From Microvirga pudoricolor (lineage in GTDB: Bacteria; Pseudomonadota; Alphaproteobacteria; Rhizobiales; Beijerinckiaceae): a stretch of 64,000 nt of DNA. Where the stretch lies: positions 186,001 through 250,000 of the forward strand of contig NZ_JAFEMB010000001.1 of the NCBI RefSeq assembly GCF_016892705.1, in the 5' to 3' direction. Shown here piece by piece: positions 1 through 8,410 of this stretch; the stretch's first letter is position 1; every line of letters starts with the position of its first letter. The notes under the pieces were generated by a model. That model was not told the DNA's origin. It did not search any database and saw only the letters and a list, made by a program, of their open reading frames with translations. The translations under genes were made by a program, and so were the position numbers.

Positions 1-15
1 CTGAGCGGTGTTCAT
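1..15 (-). CDS. kdpB: kdpB, first five codons only (runs off the window)
   Basis: An ATG at position 15 on the minus strand opens a frame (M-N-T-A-Q) that leaves the window. An AGGAG sits seven bases upstream, and the gene would lie directly downstream of kdpA and a small membrane-protein gene, where kdpB (the P-type ATPase subunit of the Kdp potassium pump) is expected. Five codons cannot identify the product; the call rests on operon order. Confidence 0.5.
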
Positions 16-51
16 CGATGAACTCCTGGATATCCTTGAGCCACCCAGCCC

Positions 52-186
52 TCAGGCGGTGACGATGCGAGTGATGAGATGGAAGAGACCGACCAGGACA
101 ACCATGCCGGCCGTCAGGGTCAGGACGACGGTGACCGGGCTCCAAGGCCTCGGCTTGGGGCGGGAGCGATCGACAGGTCTAGCCAT
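52..186 (-). CDS. 44-residue single-pass membrane protein between kdpA and kdpB
   Basis: The start codon lies three bases after the kdpA stop, and its ribosome-binding site (GGGAGG) is formed by the last codons of kdpA, so translation is probably coupled to kdpA. The product has a short basic, proline-rich head (about residues 1-16, with R-S-R-P-K-P-R-P) and one hydrophobic segment (about 17-42, from W-S-P-V-T-V-V to T-R-I-V-T-A). It is followed by the kdpB start. I do not recognise the family. Its place inside the operon suggests an accessory subunit of the KdpFABC complex, comparable in size to KdpF, but that is inference. Confidence 0.6.
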   Translation of the reverse strand: MARPVDRSRPKPRPWSPVTVVLTLTAGMVVLVGLFHLITRIVTA

Positions 187-189
187 GCC

Positions 190-1905
190 TCAGCCTCCCA
201 CCGAGAAGGTCTGGCCTGCGATCATGGAGAGATGCTCGACAATCGGACCGAGAGCGAGAGCCGGGAAGAACGTTAGGCCTCCGACGATCAGGATGACGCC
301 GACGAGAAGGCCGATGAACAGTCCTCCGTGGGTCGGGAACGTGCCCGAGGAGACCGGCACCGTCTTCTTGGCTGCCATGGATCCGGCGATCGCGAGCGCA
401 GGCGCGATGACCAGGAACCGGCCCATGAGCATCGCCATGCCGATGGTCAGGTTGTACCATGGGGTGTTGCCCGACAGGCTGCCGAAAGCCGAACCGTTGT
501 TGGCGGCACCCGACACATACGCATAGAGCACCTCCGAGAAGCCGTGCGGTCCCGGATTGCCGATGGACGCGAGGCCCGCGGGCAGAACCACCGCTAACGC
601 CGTGAAGCCCAGCATGGCGAGCGGAAGGCACAAAATGGCCAGGATCGCCATCTTGACCTCCTTGGCCTCAATCTTCTTGCCGAGATATTCGGGGGTCCGG
701 CCGACCATCAGGCCTGCCACGAACATGGTGAGCACGACGAAGAGGAGCATTCCGTACAGCCCGGCGCCGACACCGCCGATGACGATCTCGCCCAGCTCCA
801 TGTTGATGAGCGGGATCAGCCCACCCAGCGGCATGAAGCTCGAATGCATGGCATTCACCGCGCCGCAGCTCGCGGCCGTCGTGATGACGGCAAACAAGGC
901 GGACAAGGCGGTGCCGAAGCGGACTTCCTTGCCTTCCATGTTGCCGCCCTCGACGCCGAGCGCGTGCACCAGCGGATTGCCCGAGGCTTCCGCCCAATAT
1001 GCGACGGCGACGCCGACGATGAAGATGACGCCCATGGCGCCAAGGATCGCCCACCCCTGGCGCTGATCGCCGACCATACGGCCGAAGACATTGGTCAGTG
1101 CCGCGCCGATGGCGAAGATCGACACCATCTGGATCAGGTTGACGAGGGCGTCCGGATTCTCGAACGGGTGGGCCGAATTGGCGTTGAAGAAGCCGCCGCC
1201 ATTCGTGCCGAGCATCTTGATCGCAAGTTGCGAGGCCACGGGACCGACGGCGATCGTCTGCTTGGCACCTTCCAGGGTTGTGGCGCCCACATAGGCAGAG
1301 AGTGTCTGCGGCACACCCCGGGCCACGTAGAACACCGTCAGGACCGCGCAGAGCGGCAACAGCAGGTAGAGGACTGCGCGACTCATATCAGTCCAGAAAT
1401 TGCCGACACTCTTTGCTGATGCGCGCGAGAACCCGCGGATGAGCGCGACCGCAATGGCGATGCCCGTGGCGGCGGAGACGAAGTTCTGCACCGTCAAGCC
1501 TGCCATTTGGACCAGATACGACATGGTGCTCTCGCCACCATAATTCTGCCAGTTCGTGTTGGTCATGAAACTGACGGCGGTGTTGAAGGCGAGATCGGGC
1601 GCTACCGCGGCCATGCCCATCGGATTGTACGGCAGAACGTCTTGAAAGCGTTGCAGCGCATAAAGAACCAAGAAGCCGAGCAGGTTGAAGGCCAGCATCG
1701 ACAACGCGTAGGTCAGCCAGTGCTGCTCTTCGCGCTCACCGGTGCCCGAAAGCCTATAGAGCACGGCCTCGACGGGCCGCAGGACGGGAGAAAGGAGGGT
1801 GTGCTCTCCGCTGAAGACACGCGTCATGTACCAGCCCAGGGGCTTCACGAGCGCTAGGACGAGAGCGCAGAAGATGAGGATCTGGATCCAACCGTTGATG
1901 GTCAT
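190..1905 (-). CDS. kdpA: Potassium-transporting ATPase subunit A (KdpA)
   Basis: KdpA is the ion-translocating subunit of the high-affinity KdpFABC pump in the inner membrane, related to SKT-type potassium channels. The 571-residue product has the family's usual length and about ten membrane segments. Family landmarks include the start M-T-I-N-G-W-I-Q, the first filter-loop region around [11 protein letters not shown], a second around [12 protein letters not shown], and later loops with A-S-C-G-A-V-N and N-N-G-S-A-F. The start is supported by CGGAGG just upstream, which overlaps the end of kdpF. Transcription is expected to be induced by potassium limitation through KdpDE, which is not in this window. 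Confidence 0.97.
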   Translation of the reverse strand: MTINGWIQILIFCALVLALVKPLGWYMTRVFSGEHTLLSPVLRPVEAVLYRLSGTGEREEQHWLTYALSMLAFNLLGFLVLYALQRFQDVLPYNPMGMAAVAPDLAFNTAVSFMTNTNWQNYGGESTMSYLVQMAGLTVQNFVSAATGIAIAVALIRGFSRASAKSVGNFWTDMSRAVLYLLLPLCAVLTVFYVARGVPQTLSAYVGATTLEGAKQTIAVGPVASQLAIKMLGTNGGGFFNANSAHPFENPDALVNLIQMVSIFAIGAALTNVFGRMVGDQRQGWAILGAMGVIFIVGVAVAYWAEASGNPLVHALGVEGGNMEGKEVRFGTALSALFAVITTAASCGAVNAMHSSFMPLGGLIPLINMELGEIVIGGVGAGLYGMLLFVVLTMFVAGLMVGRTPEYLGKKIEAKEVKMAILAILCLPLAMLGFTALAVVLPAGLASIGNPGPHGFSEVLYAYVSGAANNGSAFGSLSGNTPWYNLTIGMAMLMGRFLVIAPALAIAGSMAAKKTVPVSSGTFPTHGGLFIGLLVGVILIVGGLTFFPALALGPIVEHLSMIAGQTFSVGG

Positions 1906-1916
1906 GGAAGCCTCCG

Positions 1917-2006
1917 TCAGAACCGTTCGGGCCGAACGAGAGCGTAGGTGAGATAGGCGAGAAGCCCGGCCGTCACGAGACCGGCCAGGGTGTAGTCGAA
2001 GGTCAT
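1917..2006 (-). CDS. kdpF: KdpF, 29-residue stabilising subunit
   Basis: A 29-codon frame encodes one hydrophobic helix ([18 protein letters not shown]) ending in R-P-E-R-F, the usual KdpF layout with a short polar tail after the helix. KdpF is a single-pass lipid-like peptide that stabilises the KdpABC complex. Its stop codon lies eleven bases before the kdpA start and the kdpA ribosome-binding site follows it directly. It is too small for most gene callers. Confidence 0.9.
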   Translation of the reverse strand: MTFDYTLAGLVTAGLLAYLTYALVRPERF

Positions 2007-2016
2007 GACGGGATCC

Positions 2017-2097
2017 TCAAAGCCGGTCGCAGGCGGCGGTGTAGGCGACGGCGAGGCCGAAAAAGCCAAGGCCTAGCGCGAGCATCAGAATGTCCAT
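2017..2097 (-). CDS. 26-residue membrane peptide at the head of the kdp operon
   Basis: This short frame begins with M-D-I-L-M-L-A-L-G and consists of one hydrophobic helix followed by A-C-D-R-L. Similar peptides with a conserved acidic-arginine-leucine tail are often found just before kdpF in proteobacterial kdp operons; their role is not established to my knowledge. An in-frame ATG at 2112 would add five residues (M-E-F-R-P). The stop lies ten bases before kdpF. A longer frame to 2280 exists, but the sequence upstream of 2112 looks like a promoter rather than coding sequence. Confidence 0.6.
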   Translation of the reverse strand: MDILMLALGLGFFGLAVAYTAACDRL

Positions 2098-2170
2098 GGG
2101 ACGGAACTCCATACGGGCGGCCCGCCGCACGGAATTCGGCGCGCCCAGGCCAGAGAGATGCCAAATGTCG

Positions 2171-2220
2171 TATAAAGGTTCGAGAGAGAGGGGATCGGGC
2201 CGGTATAAAATTGTTATAAA
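2171..2220 (-). promoter_or_regulatory. Candidate kdp operator/promoter with repeated TTTATA elements
   Basis: Reading towards kdp on the minus strand, TTTATA occurs at 2220-2215, again eleven bases on at 2209-2204 (one helical turn), and a third time at 2176-2171. This T-rich patch stands out from the GC-rich surroundings. The KdpE operator of E. coli is also a T-rich TTTATA-type sequence, so KdpE binding is plausible. The same intergenic stretch (2113-2361) must hold the promoter of the divergent tctC-like gene. Confidence 0.35.
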
Positions 2221-2361
2221 GATCAAAGCACTTGCGCCGCCCCGCAGAAGGACGGCACGGCTAGGCTTCCGCCGCCGCATGACGTAGCCTCGGTTCTCGG
2301 CTATGGGTAGTGCCAGAGACGACTTCCTTTCACTCGGACATCACCCACGGGAGCGCAAATT

Positions 2362-3351
2362 ATGACGAGGACCACCCGACGCCAGATGCTCATGGCTTGC
2401 AGCGCCTTATTGGCGGGCGCGGCCTTGGCGCCTGCCCCCTCGGCGGCTCAGACCTTTCCGGCTCGACCCATTACTCTGGTCGTGCCGTTTGCGGCGGGCG
2501 GATCGACCGACGTGGTCGCACGTATCATCGGCCAGAAAATGTCCGAGAGCCTGGGCCAGCAGGTTGTTATCGAGAACGTGGCGGGAGCTGGCGGCAGCAC
2601 CGGCGCGGCCCGCGTAGCCAAGGCGGAACCAGATGGCTACACGATCCTGATGGGCACTGTGGCGACTCATGCGCTGAATCCGCTCATGCTCAAGCGCAAA
2701 CCGTACGACGCCGTGACGGATTTCGCTCCGGTGTCCCTCCTCGTTGTGGTTCCCAACGTGCTGGTGGTCCATCCCAGCCTGCCGGCCAAGACTGTTCCGG
2801 AACTCGTCGCTCTCCTGAAGGCGGACCCGTCCAAATACAATTACGCCTCCTCGGGCGTCGGCACGCCGCTCCACCTGTCCGGAGAACTCTTCAAGACGAT
2901 AGCCAAGGTCAATATGCAGCACATCGCCTATCGGGGCGCGGGGCCCGCTCTCAACGATGTGGTCGCGGGCCAAGTGCCGATCATGTTCGACAACCTGCCG
3001 TCGGCCTCCGAATTCATCCGGGCCGGAACGCTGCGCGGCATCGCCGTGACGACGAAGGATCGCGCACCATCTTTCCCGGACATGCCCACGATCGCCGAAG
3101 GCGGACTGTCCGGCTACGAGACCTATACCTGGAACGCCCTGTTCGCTCCGCCCGGCACCCCGAAGGACGTGGTGGATCGCCTGAACTCCGAAGCGGTCAA
3201 GGCCGTGCAGGATCCGGCCGTGCAGGAGCGGCTGAAGACATTCAGCGCGACAGTGGTCGGCTCGACACCCGAGGCTTTGGGAGAACACGTCAAGGCCGAA
3301 ATCGTCAAGTGGACACCCGTCGTGAAGGAAGCGGGCGTTCAAATCGACTGA
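2362..3351 (+). CDS. TctC/Bug-family periplasmic solute-binding protein
   Basis: This 329-residue protein belongs to the Bug (TctC) family of periplasmic receptors, which bind carboxylates and other small organic solutes. The N-terminus carries a twin-arginine-like head (T-R-R-Q-M-L) and a hydrophobic stretch with likely cleavage after A-P-S-A-A-Q. The mature start has the family hallmark F-P-A-R-P-I-T-L-V-V-P-F-A-A-G-G, followed by S-T-D-V-V-A-R and a later Y-A-S-S-G-V-G-T-P-L-H-L-S-G-E segment. No TctA/TctB membrane genes are nearby, which is common in this expanded family. The ligand cannot be told from sequence. Confidence 0.92.
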   Translation: MTRTTRRQMLMACSALLAGAALAPAPSAAQTFPARPITLVVPFAAGGSTDVVARIIGQKMSESLGQQVVIENVAGAGGSTGAARVAKAEPDGYTILMGTVATHALNPLMLKRKPYDAVTDFAPVSLLVVVPNVLVVHPSLPAKTVPELVALLKADPSKYNYASSGVGTPLHLSGELFKTIAKVNMQHIAYRGAGPALNDVVAGQVPIMFDNLPSASEFIRAGTLRGIAVTTKDRAPSFPDMPTIAEGGLSGYETYTWNALFAPPGTPKDVVDRLNSEAVKAVQDPAVQERLKTFSATVVGSTPEALGEHVKAEIVKWTPVVKEAGVQID

Positions 3352-3509
3352 TGGTGGCCTGAGGCTGAGGAGCCGCCGCAAGCCTGAGGCAAAGGGCTTC
3401 GGCGGCCCTCTCGGTGGGCTGTTCGCAACAGATGGCCGCACTGCTACACTTCCGGCTCTGACGGGTAAAAAAGTATCGAAAAATCGAGAAGCAGGGCGCG
3501 GGAACGAAC

Positions 3510-4811
3510 ATGTCGGGATATCCGGATACATACTATTCTCGCACCCTCAACGACGCTGCGCGTCGTCCGGCTCTGGAGAAAAACCTATCCGCAGATGTCG
3601 TTATCGTCGGCGGCGGCCTCGCGGGCCTGACGGCCGGATATGAGTTGGCTCGGGCAGGTCGTTCGGTGGTGATCCTTGAGGCCCATCAGGTCGGATGGGG
3701 AGCCTCCGGCCGCAACGGCGGCTTCGTCGGGCCGGGATTTGCAACAGGCCACAGCAATATCGCCCGGATGGTTGGCGAGGAACGAGCTCGGGCGCTGCAC
3801 CGGCTTTCGATCGAGGGAGTTGAGATCGTCAAGGACAATCTCCTGAAATTTGCGCACGACGATAATCCACAGGTGTATGGGAAGCTCAGCGTGCTTCGCT
3901 ACCACGACCCGGACGGTCTCGCCCGGCAGCGGGATGTCCTGGCGAGGGATTTTGGCTACGACGTGTCGGTTCTGCCGACCGAAGCCGTCCGCGCGCTCCT
4001 ACGCACCTCGAAATACTACCAAGCTCTCTACGATCCGGCGTGCTTCCACTTCCACCCGCTCAATTACGCCCGATCGCTTGCAACAGCCATAGAGGCTTCG
4101 GGAGGGCGGATATTCGAGGGCTCACCCGCCGTCGCATACGATCCGTCGGCTGGGCGTAAGACCATCAGGACGAAAAATGGCAGCGTCAGTGCCCGCGACG
4201 TCGTCTTCGCCGGAGGAGGCTATACCGACAGCTTGGTGCCGGCCATACGCCGAAGCCTGTTGCCCATCGCGACATATGTTCTGCTCACAGACGACGCCAA
4301 GGGCCGGATCGAAGATGCCGTCAGAACACCGATGGCGATCAGCGACAACCGAAGGGCGGGCGACTACTATCGCTTGGTCGACGGCGGCAGGAGGCTCCTA
4401 TGGGGCGGTCGCATCACGACCCGCACGACGGAGCCGCGGCGCCTCGCCCGGATGATGCGGGGTACGATGGTGTCGACCTACCCGCAGCTCGAGGGAGTTG
4501 AGGTGGATGTCGCATGGACTGGCCTGATGGCCTACCCGCGCCATCTCATGCCGCTGATCGGGCAGTTGGAACCTGGGGCGTGGTACGTGACCGGATTCGG
4601 CGGGCGCGGCATGAACACGACAGCCATCGGCGGCCGGGTCGTCGCAGAGGGCATTCTGGGTCGAACGGATCGCTATCGCATGTTCGAGCCGTTCGGACTG
4701 GCCTGGAATGGCGGCCCCTTCGGTGTCGCGGCGGCTCAGCTCACATACTGGCACTACCAGATGACGGATCGCATCAAGGAGCGCCGCGCCGCATCCCGTA
4801 CAGAGCGATGA
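3510..4811 (+). CDS. FAD-dependent amine oxidoreductase (DAO family, PuuB-like)
   Basis: The 433-residue protein has the dinucleotide-binding fingerprint V-V-I-V-G-G-G-L-A-G-L at residues 31-40 and the family's second signature G-W-G-A-S-G-R-N-G-G shortly after. A C-terminal FAD-contact region reads Y-V-T-G-F-G-G-R-G-M-N. This pattern is typical of flavoenzymes that oxidise secondary or primary amines, such as gamma-glutamylputrescine oxidase PuuB. The substrate is unknown. It converges on aapM with 17 bases between stops, and no PuuA/C/D homologue lies beside it, so a putrescine role is only one possibility. Ribosome-binding sequence before the ATG is weak. Confidence 0.88.
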   Translation: MSGYPDTYYSRTLNDAARRPALEKNLSADVVIVGGGLAGLTAGYELARAGRSVVILEAHQVGWGASGRNGGFVGPGFATGHSNIARMVGEERARALHRLSIEGVEIVKDNLLKFAHDDNPQVYGKLSVLRYHDPDGLARQRDVLARDFGYDVSVLPTEAVRALLRTSKYYQALYDPACFHFHPLNYARSLATAIEASGGRIFEGSPAVAYDPSAGRKTIRTKNGSVSARDVVFAGGGYTDSLVPAIRRSLLPIATYVLLTDDAKGRIEDAVRTPMAISDNRRAGDYYRLVDGGRRLLWGGRITTRTTEPRRLARMMRGTMVSTYPQLEGVEVDVAWTGLMAYPRHLMPLIGQLEPGAWYVTGFGGRGMNTTAIGGRVVAEGILGRTDRYRMFEPFGLAWNGGPFGVAAAQLTYWHYQMTDRIKERRAASRTER

Positions 4812-4828
4812 AGGCCTTGCGGCTCCGG

Positions 4829-5941
4829 CTAATCATGCCCGAGACGCGCACGTCTCTCCAGGAAGCGGCTGTAGGCTCCCATGATGTAGGAGAAGACGAA
4901 GTAGATGAATGCCGCGAAAACATAACCTTCGACCACCGCCAGTCCGATCCACGATGGGTCCTGCATCGCCGTCCGGACCGTGGAGAGGAAATCCAGCAGA
5001 CCGATGATGGTGACGAGGGTCGTATCCTGAAAGAAGCCGATGGAGATGTTGACGAGAGGCGGAATGGCGATCTTCAAAGCCTGAGGCAGCACGATGAGAC
5101 GCATGGATTGCCAGTAGTGCAGCCCCATCGCGTTTGATGCTTCATGCTGGCCCTGGGGTATGGCCTGAAGGCCACCTCGGATGGCCTCCGCGATGTAGGC
5201 TGCCGCGAAGATGATGATGGCGACCTGAGCTCTCAGCAGCTTGTCGATGGTGATGCCGCTGGGCATGAACAGGGGAAGCATGACCGAAGCCATGAACAGA
5301 ATGCTGATCAGCGGAACGCCGCGAATGACTTCGATGAAGACGACAGCGAGAACTCGTATGGCGGGAAGGTTGGAGGCCCGCGCCAGCGCCAGAACGACGC
5401 CCAGCGGAAAGCCCAAGGCGAGACCGACTGCCGACAGCAGGAAGGACAGGGGGAGTCCGCTCCACTGGGTCGTGGGCACATGGCTCAATCCCAGGATTCC
5501 GCCGCTGATCAGGATGGCCGTGACAACGATCGTCGCCGCCCAGAATCCAAGGAGCGCCCGCGTCCAGAATCTGGGCACCATCGAGATGCCGATCATGCCG
5601 AGGAACAGGATCATTGCGAGCGCCACACGCCACTGCTCGTCGTAGGGGTAGATCCCGAAGATCATGAACCTGAGCTTGGCGGCGAAGAAGGGCCAGCAGG
5701 CGCCCTGTCCCACCTTACAGGCCTCTGCACCGCCCGCTGTCACGGCGCGAACGATGAGCCAGCCATAGGCAGCCTTCACGCCGAGCCACAGGATCCAGAG
5801 ACACGCAAGAGTAACAAGCGCATTGATGGGCGTGCCGAAAAAAGGCTTGATGCCCCGGCTCACGAAGCCGCGCCTGGGCCTCTGGCCGCCCCTGATCGGC
5901 AGCTTGGATTGCGCTTCGGCGAGGTCGGTTGCTGTCGTCAT
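4829..5941 (-). CDS. aapM: Amino-acid ABC transporter permease AapM
   Basis: A 370-residue inner-membrane permease of the His/Glu/Gln/Arg/opine family. It has the large N-terminal domain with extra membrane segments that separates AapM from ordinary HisM-type permeases. The EAA loop that docks the ATPase is near the C-terminus (A-S-N-A-M-G-L-H-Y-W-Q-S-M-R, then V-L-P-Q-A). The start lies three bases after the aapQ stop, so the two are surely co-translated. In Rhizobium the Aap system imports a broad range of L-amino acids with the AapP ATPase; here no aapP follows. Confidence 0.93.
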   Translation of the reverse strand: MTTATDLAEAQSKLPIRGGQRPRRGFVSRGIKPFFGTPINALVTLACLWILWLGVKAAYGWLIVRAVTAGGAEACKVGQGACWPFFAAKLRFMIFGIYPYDEQWRVALAMILFLGMIGISMVPRFWTRALLGFWAATIVVTAILISGGILGLSHVPTTQWSGLPLSFLLSAVGLALGFPLGVVLALARASNLPAIRVLAVVFIEVIRGVPLISILFMASVMLPLFMPSGITIDKLLRAQVAIIIFAAAYIAEAIRGGLQAIPQGQHEASNAMGLHYWQSMRLIVLPQALKIAIPPLVNISIGFFQDTTLVTIIGLLDFLSTVRTAMQDPSWIGLAVVEGYVFAAFIYFVFSYIMGAYSRFLERRARLGHD

Positions 5942-5944
5942 GAC

Positions 5945-7144
5945 CTAACGCCCCTTCAGCGCGACGCGGCTGTTGTACCAGTTCATGAACAGCGAGATAA
6001 CGATCGACAAGCCCAGATAGACCATCATGAAAATGGCAATTCCCTCGATGGCCTGCCCGGTCTGGTTCATGGTGGTATTGGAGACCATCACGAGATCCGG
6101 GTAGCCGATGGCGATCGCCAGGGAAGAGTTCTTGAACAGGCTCAGGTAGCTGCTCGTCAGAGGCGGAATGATGACCCGCAGCGCCTGCGGGAGGATGATG
6201 AGGCGCATGGAAAGGCCGTCGCGCAAGCCCAAGGCCCGAGCCGCCTCCCATTGCCCCTTGCGAACCGACAATATGCCGCTGCGCACGATCTCGGCGATGC
6301 CTGCGGAGGCCGACAAGGCCAGCCCGACGAGCAGCGCCGTGAATTCGGGTCGAAGTTGCGCTCCGCCCGTCATGCGAAACCGGCCCTTCTCAGGAAGGCT
6401 CACCGTCAGGTCGGGTTGAAACAGGAGAACGGCCAGGACGACCGGCACCGCAACCGCCAAGACGACCCAAGGCCAGGACGGCCGATGCTGGCCCGTGGCG
6501 ACGCGCCTTGCCGTCGCCCGGCGCCGGACGGCGACACCCATCGCGACGCCGACGCAGAGGGCTGCCAGCGTCAGGCTGTGCGCTCCGGTCCATGAAAGCG
6601 ATGGGACGGTCAGGCCGCTGTTGCTGAGAAAGACGTGGGGGATCGGCTCCCAGGCCTCCCGGACGGAAGGCAGGGTGGTGACGATCAGCGCGTACCACAG
6701 GAAGAGGTAGAGCAGGAGAGGAACGTTGCGAAGCGCTTCCACGTAGAGGAAGGCCAGGAAGGCCAGGAGCGGATTGCGCGAAAGGCGGGCGATACCGACG
6801 ACGAGGCCGAGGATCGTGGCGAGCACGACACCCCATGCGGACACCCAGACGGTGTTGGCGATCCCGGCCAAGAGGGCGCGCCCGTAGCTGTCCGTCGGCT
6901 TGTAGTCGATGAGGGACTGGCTGATGACGAAGCCGGCGTCGCGGCTCAGAAAGCCGAACCCTGTCGCGATATTCTGCTCGGCGAGTTTTTGGGAGACGTT
7001 CGAGAAGAGGTAGAGGCTGATGAGAACGATGATGCCAACGGCGACGACCTGATAGAGGATCGCGCGGAAACGAAGATTGTAGAAGAGGCTTGTTCCGCTC
7101 GACGCGACGGGGCGCATGGTGGACTTCCCGGTATCCTGTGGCAA
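5945..7144 (-). CDS. aapQ: Amino-acid ABC transporter permease AapQ
   Basis: This 399-residue partner permease is typical of AapQ in length and in its long N-terminal region with several membrane helices before the conserved permease core. The EAA loop appears as E-A-A-R-A-L-G-L-R-D-G-L-S-M-R-L followed by I-L-P-Q-A. The protein begins with a short polar head, then a first helix around residues 25-50. It lies 39 bases after aapJ and three bases before aapM in one transcription unit. It should heterodimerise with AapM to form the membrane channel. Confidence 0.93.
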   Translation of the reverse strand: MPQDTGKSTMRPVASSGTSLFYNLRFRAILYQVVAVGIIVLISLYLFSNVSQKLAEQNIATGFGFLSRDAGFVISQSLIDYKPTDSYGRALLAGIANTVWVSAWGVVLATILGLVVGIARLSRNPLLAFLAFLYVEALRNVPLLLYLFLWYALIVTTLPSVREAWEPIPHVFLSNSGLTVPSLSWTGAHSLTLAALCVGVAMGVAVRRRATARRVATGQHRPSWPWVVLAVAVPVVLAVLLFQPDLTVSLPEKGRFRMTGGAQLRPEFTALLVGLALSASAGIAEIVRSGILSVRKGQWEAARALGLRDGLSMRLIILPQALRVIIPPLTSSYLSLFKNSSLAIAIGYPDLVMVSNTTMNQTGQAIEGIAIFMMVYLGLSIVISLFMNWYNSRVALKGR

Positions 7145-7183
7145 GGCAGGCAGGCGGGATCGTCCGCCTGCCTGATGCTTCGA

Positions 7184-8221
7184 TTACCGGAACGGGGGCG
7201 CGTAGAGGAGGCCGCCTTCAGTCCAGAGCTTGTTGGGACCGCGTGTCAATCCGAGACGCGTCTTGGGTCCGAGGTTTCGATCGAAGACCTCGACGTAGTT
7301 CCCGAGGGACTTGATGATGTTGTAGCTCCACTTGTTGTCCAGACCCAGCATCTTGCCGAAGTCGCCGTTCACGCCCAGAAGGCGCTGGATTTCGGGATCC
7401 TCGCTCTTGAGATGGGAATCGACATTCGCTTGCGTGATGCCTTTCTCTTCGGCGGCGATCAGGGCATAGACCGACCAATCGACGATCTTGCGCCAGTTGG
7501 GGTCATTCTGCCGGATCGTCGGCGCCAGCGGCTCCTTGGAGACCGTTTCCGGCAAGACGACGTAGGCGTCCGGATCGCTCGCGATGGCGCGCACGGATGC
7601 CAGATCGGACCGATCGGTCGTGATGGCATCGCAGCGGCCGCTGAAGAACGCGTTTCGCCACTCGTCCGAGTTCTCGAACACGACCGGTTCGTACTTGATG
7701 TTCTTGGGCCGGAAGAAGTCCTCGAGGTTCTGAAGCGTGGTCGTGCCGGGCAGGAGGCAGATGGCCGCGTTGGCCAGTTCCGACGCGCTCGAGACATTGA
7801 GCTTCTTGGGGACCATGAGGCCCTGTCCGTCGTAGAAGACCACGGGACCGAAATCGAGGCCGAGCGAGTTGTCGCGCGAGAAGCTCCAGGTGTTCTGCCG
7901 CGAGAGAATATCGACCTCTCCCGACTGAACCGCCTGGAAGCGGACATTCGTGTTCAACGGCACATATTCGACTTTGTCAGGCTCACCGAAGACCGCTGCC
8001 GAGACCGCTCGGCAAATGTCCACGTCGAATCCGCGGCGCACTCCCTTGTCGTCGGCATAGGAAAATCCTGGAGCCACCGGAGACACGCCGCAAAGAATCT
8101 TTCCGCGCTTCTTGACCGTGTCGAGAGTCGCCTGCGCTGATGCGGGAGCCGCGGAGACGAACCCCAAGCCGGCGACAAAGCCGAAGGCGAGCCAGCGGGT
8201 CAACGAACGTGCTTTCACCAT
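7184..8221 (-). CDS. aapJ: Periplasmic amino-acid-binding protein AapJ
   Basis: A 345-residue binding protein with a Sec signal peptide (cleavage after about residue 29, A-P-A-S-A-Q-A). The early mature motif V-K-K-R-G-K-I-L-C-G-V and a following S-Y-A-D-D-K-G-V-R-R-G-F-D-V-D-I-C are typical of the polar amino-acid-binding (SBP_bac_3) family of AapJ type. GGAGG is well placed before the ATG. It is the first gene of the aapJQM operon; the promoter should lie within 8222-8410, shared with a divergent amidohydrolase. Confidence 0.94.
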   Translation of the reverse strand: MVKARSLTRWLAFGFVAGLGFVSAAPASAQATLDTVKKRGKILCGVSPVAPGFSYADDKGVRRGFDVDICRAVSAAVFGEPDKVEYVPLNTNVRFQAVQSGEVDILSRQNTWSFSRDNSLGLDFGPVVFYDGQGLMVPKKLNVSSASELANAAICLLPGTTTLQNLEDFFRPKNIKYEPVVFENSDEWRNAFFSGRCDAITTDRSDLASVRAIASDPDAYVVLPETVSKEPLAPTIRQNDPNWRKIVDWSVYALIAAEEKGITQANVDSHLKSEDPEIQRLLGVNGDFGKMLGLDNKWSYNIIKSLGNYVEVFDRNLGPKTRLGLTRGPNKLWTEGGLLYAPPFR

Positions 8222-8410
8222 TGATTTCCTCCAATGCCGCGCCTTATTTGGCCGCTGACACGTGAAGCTATCCCTTCAGCGGTTCAAGTTTCAAGGCCCG
8301 TTTTCTCAAAACCGTGCCAATCGCGCTTGCTGACTGCAAAATAGGGATGCACTCTCGCGAAACTGTGGCTGCAACGCCTCTCGTTGAGCCAAACTTTGGT
8401 GCAATGCGCA

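Noticed and set aside
2407..3531. 374-residue minus-strand frame opposite the TctC-type gene
   Set aside because: Shadow of the binding-protein gene with no recognisable features.
5144..6595. 483-residue plus-strand frame opposite aapM/aapQ
   Set aside because: Hydrophilic antisense reading of two well-supported permease genes.
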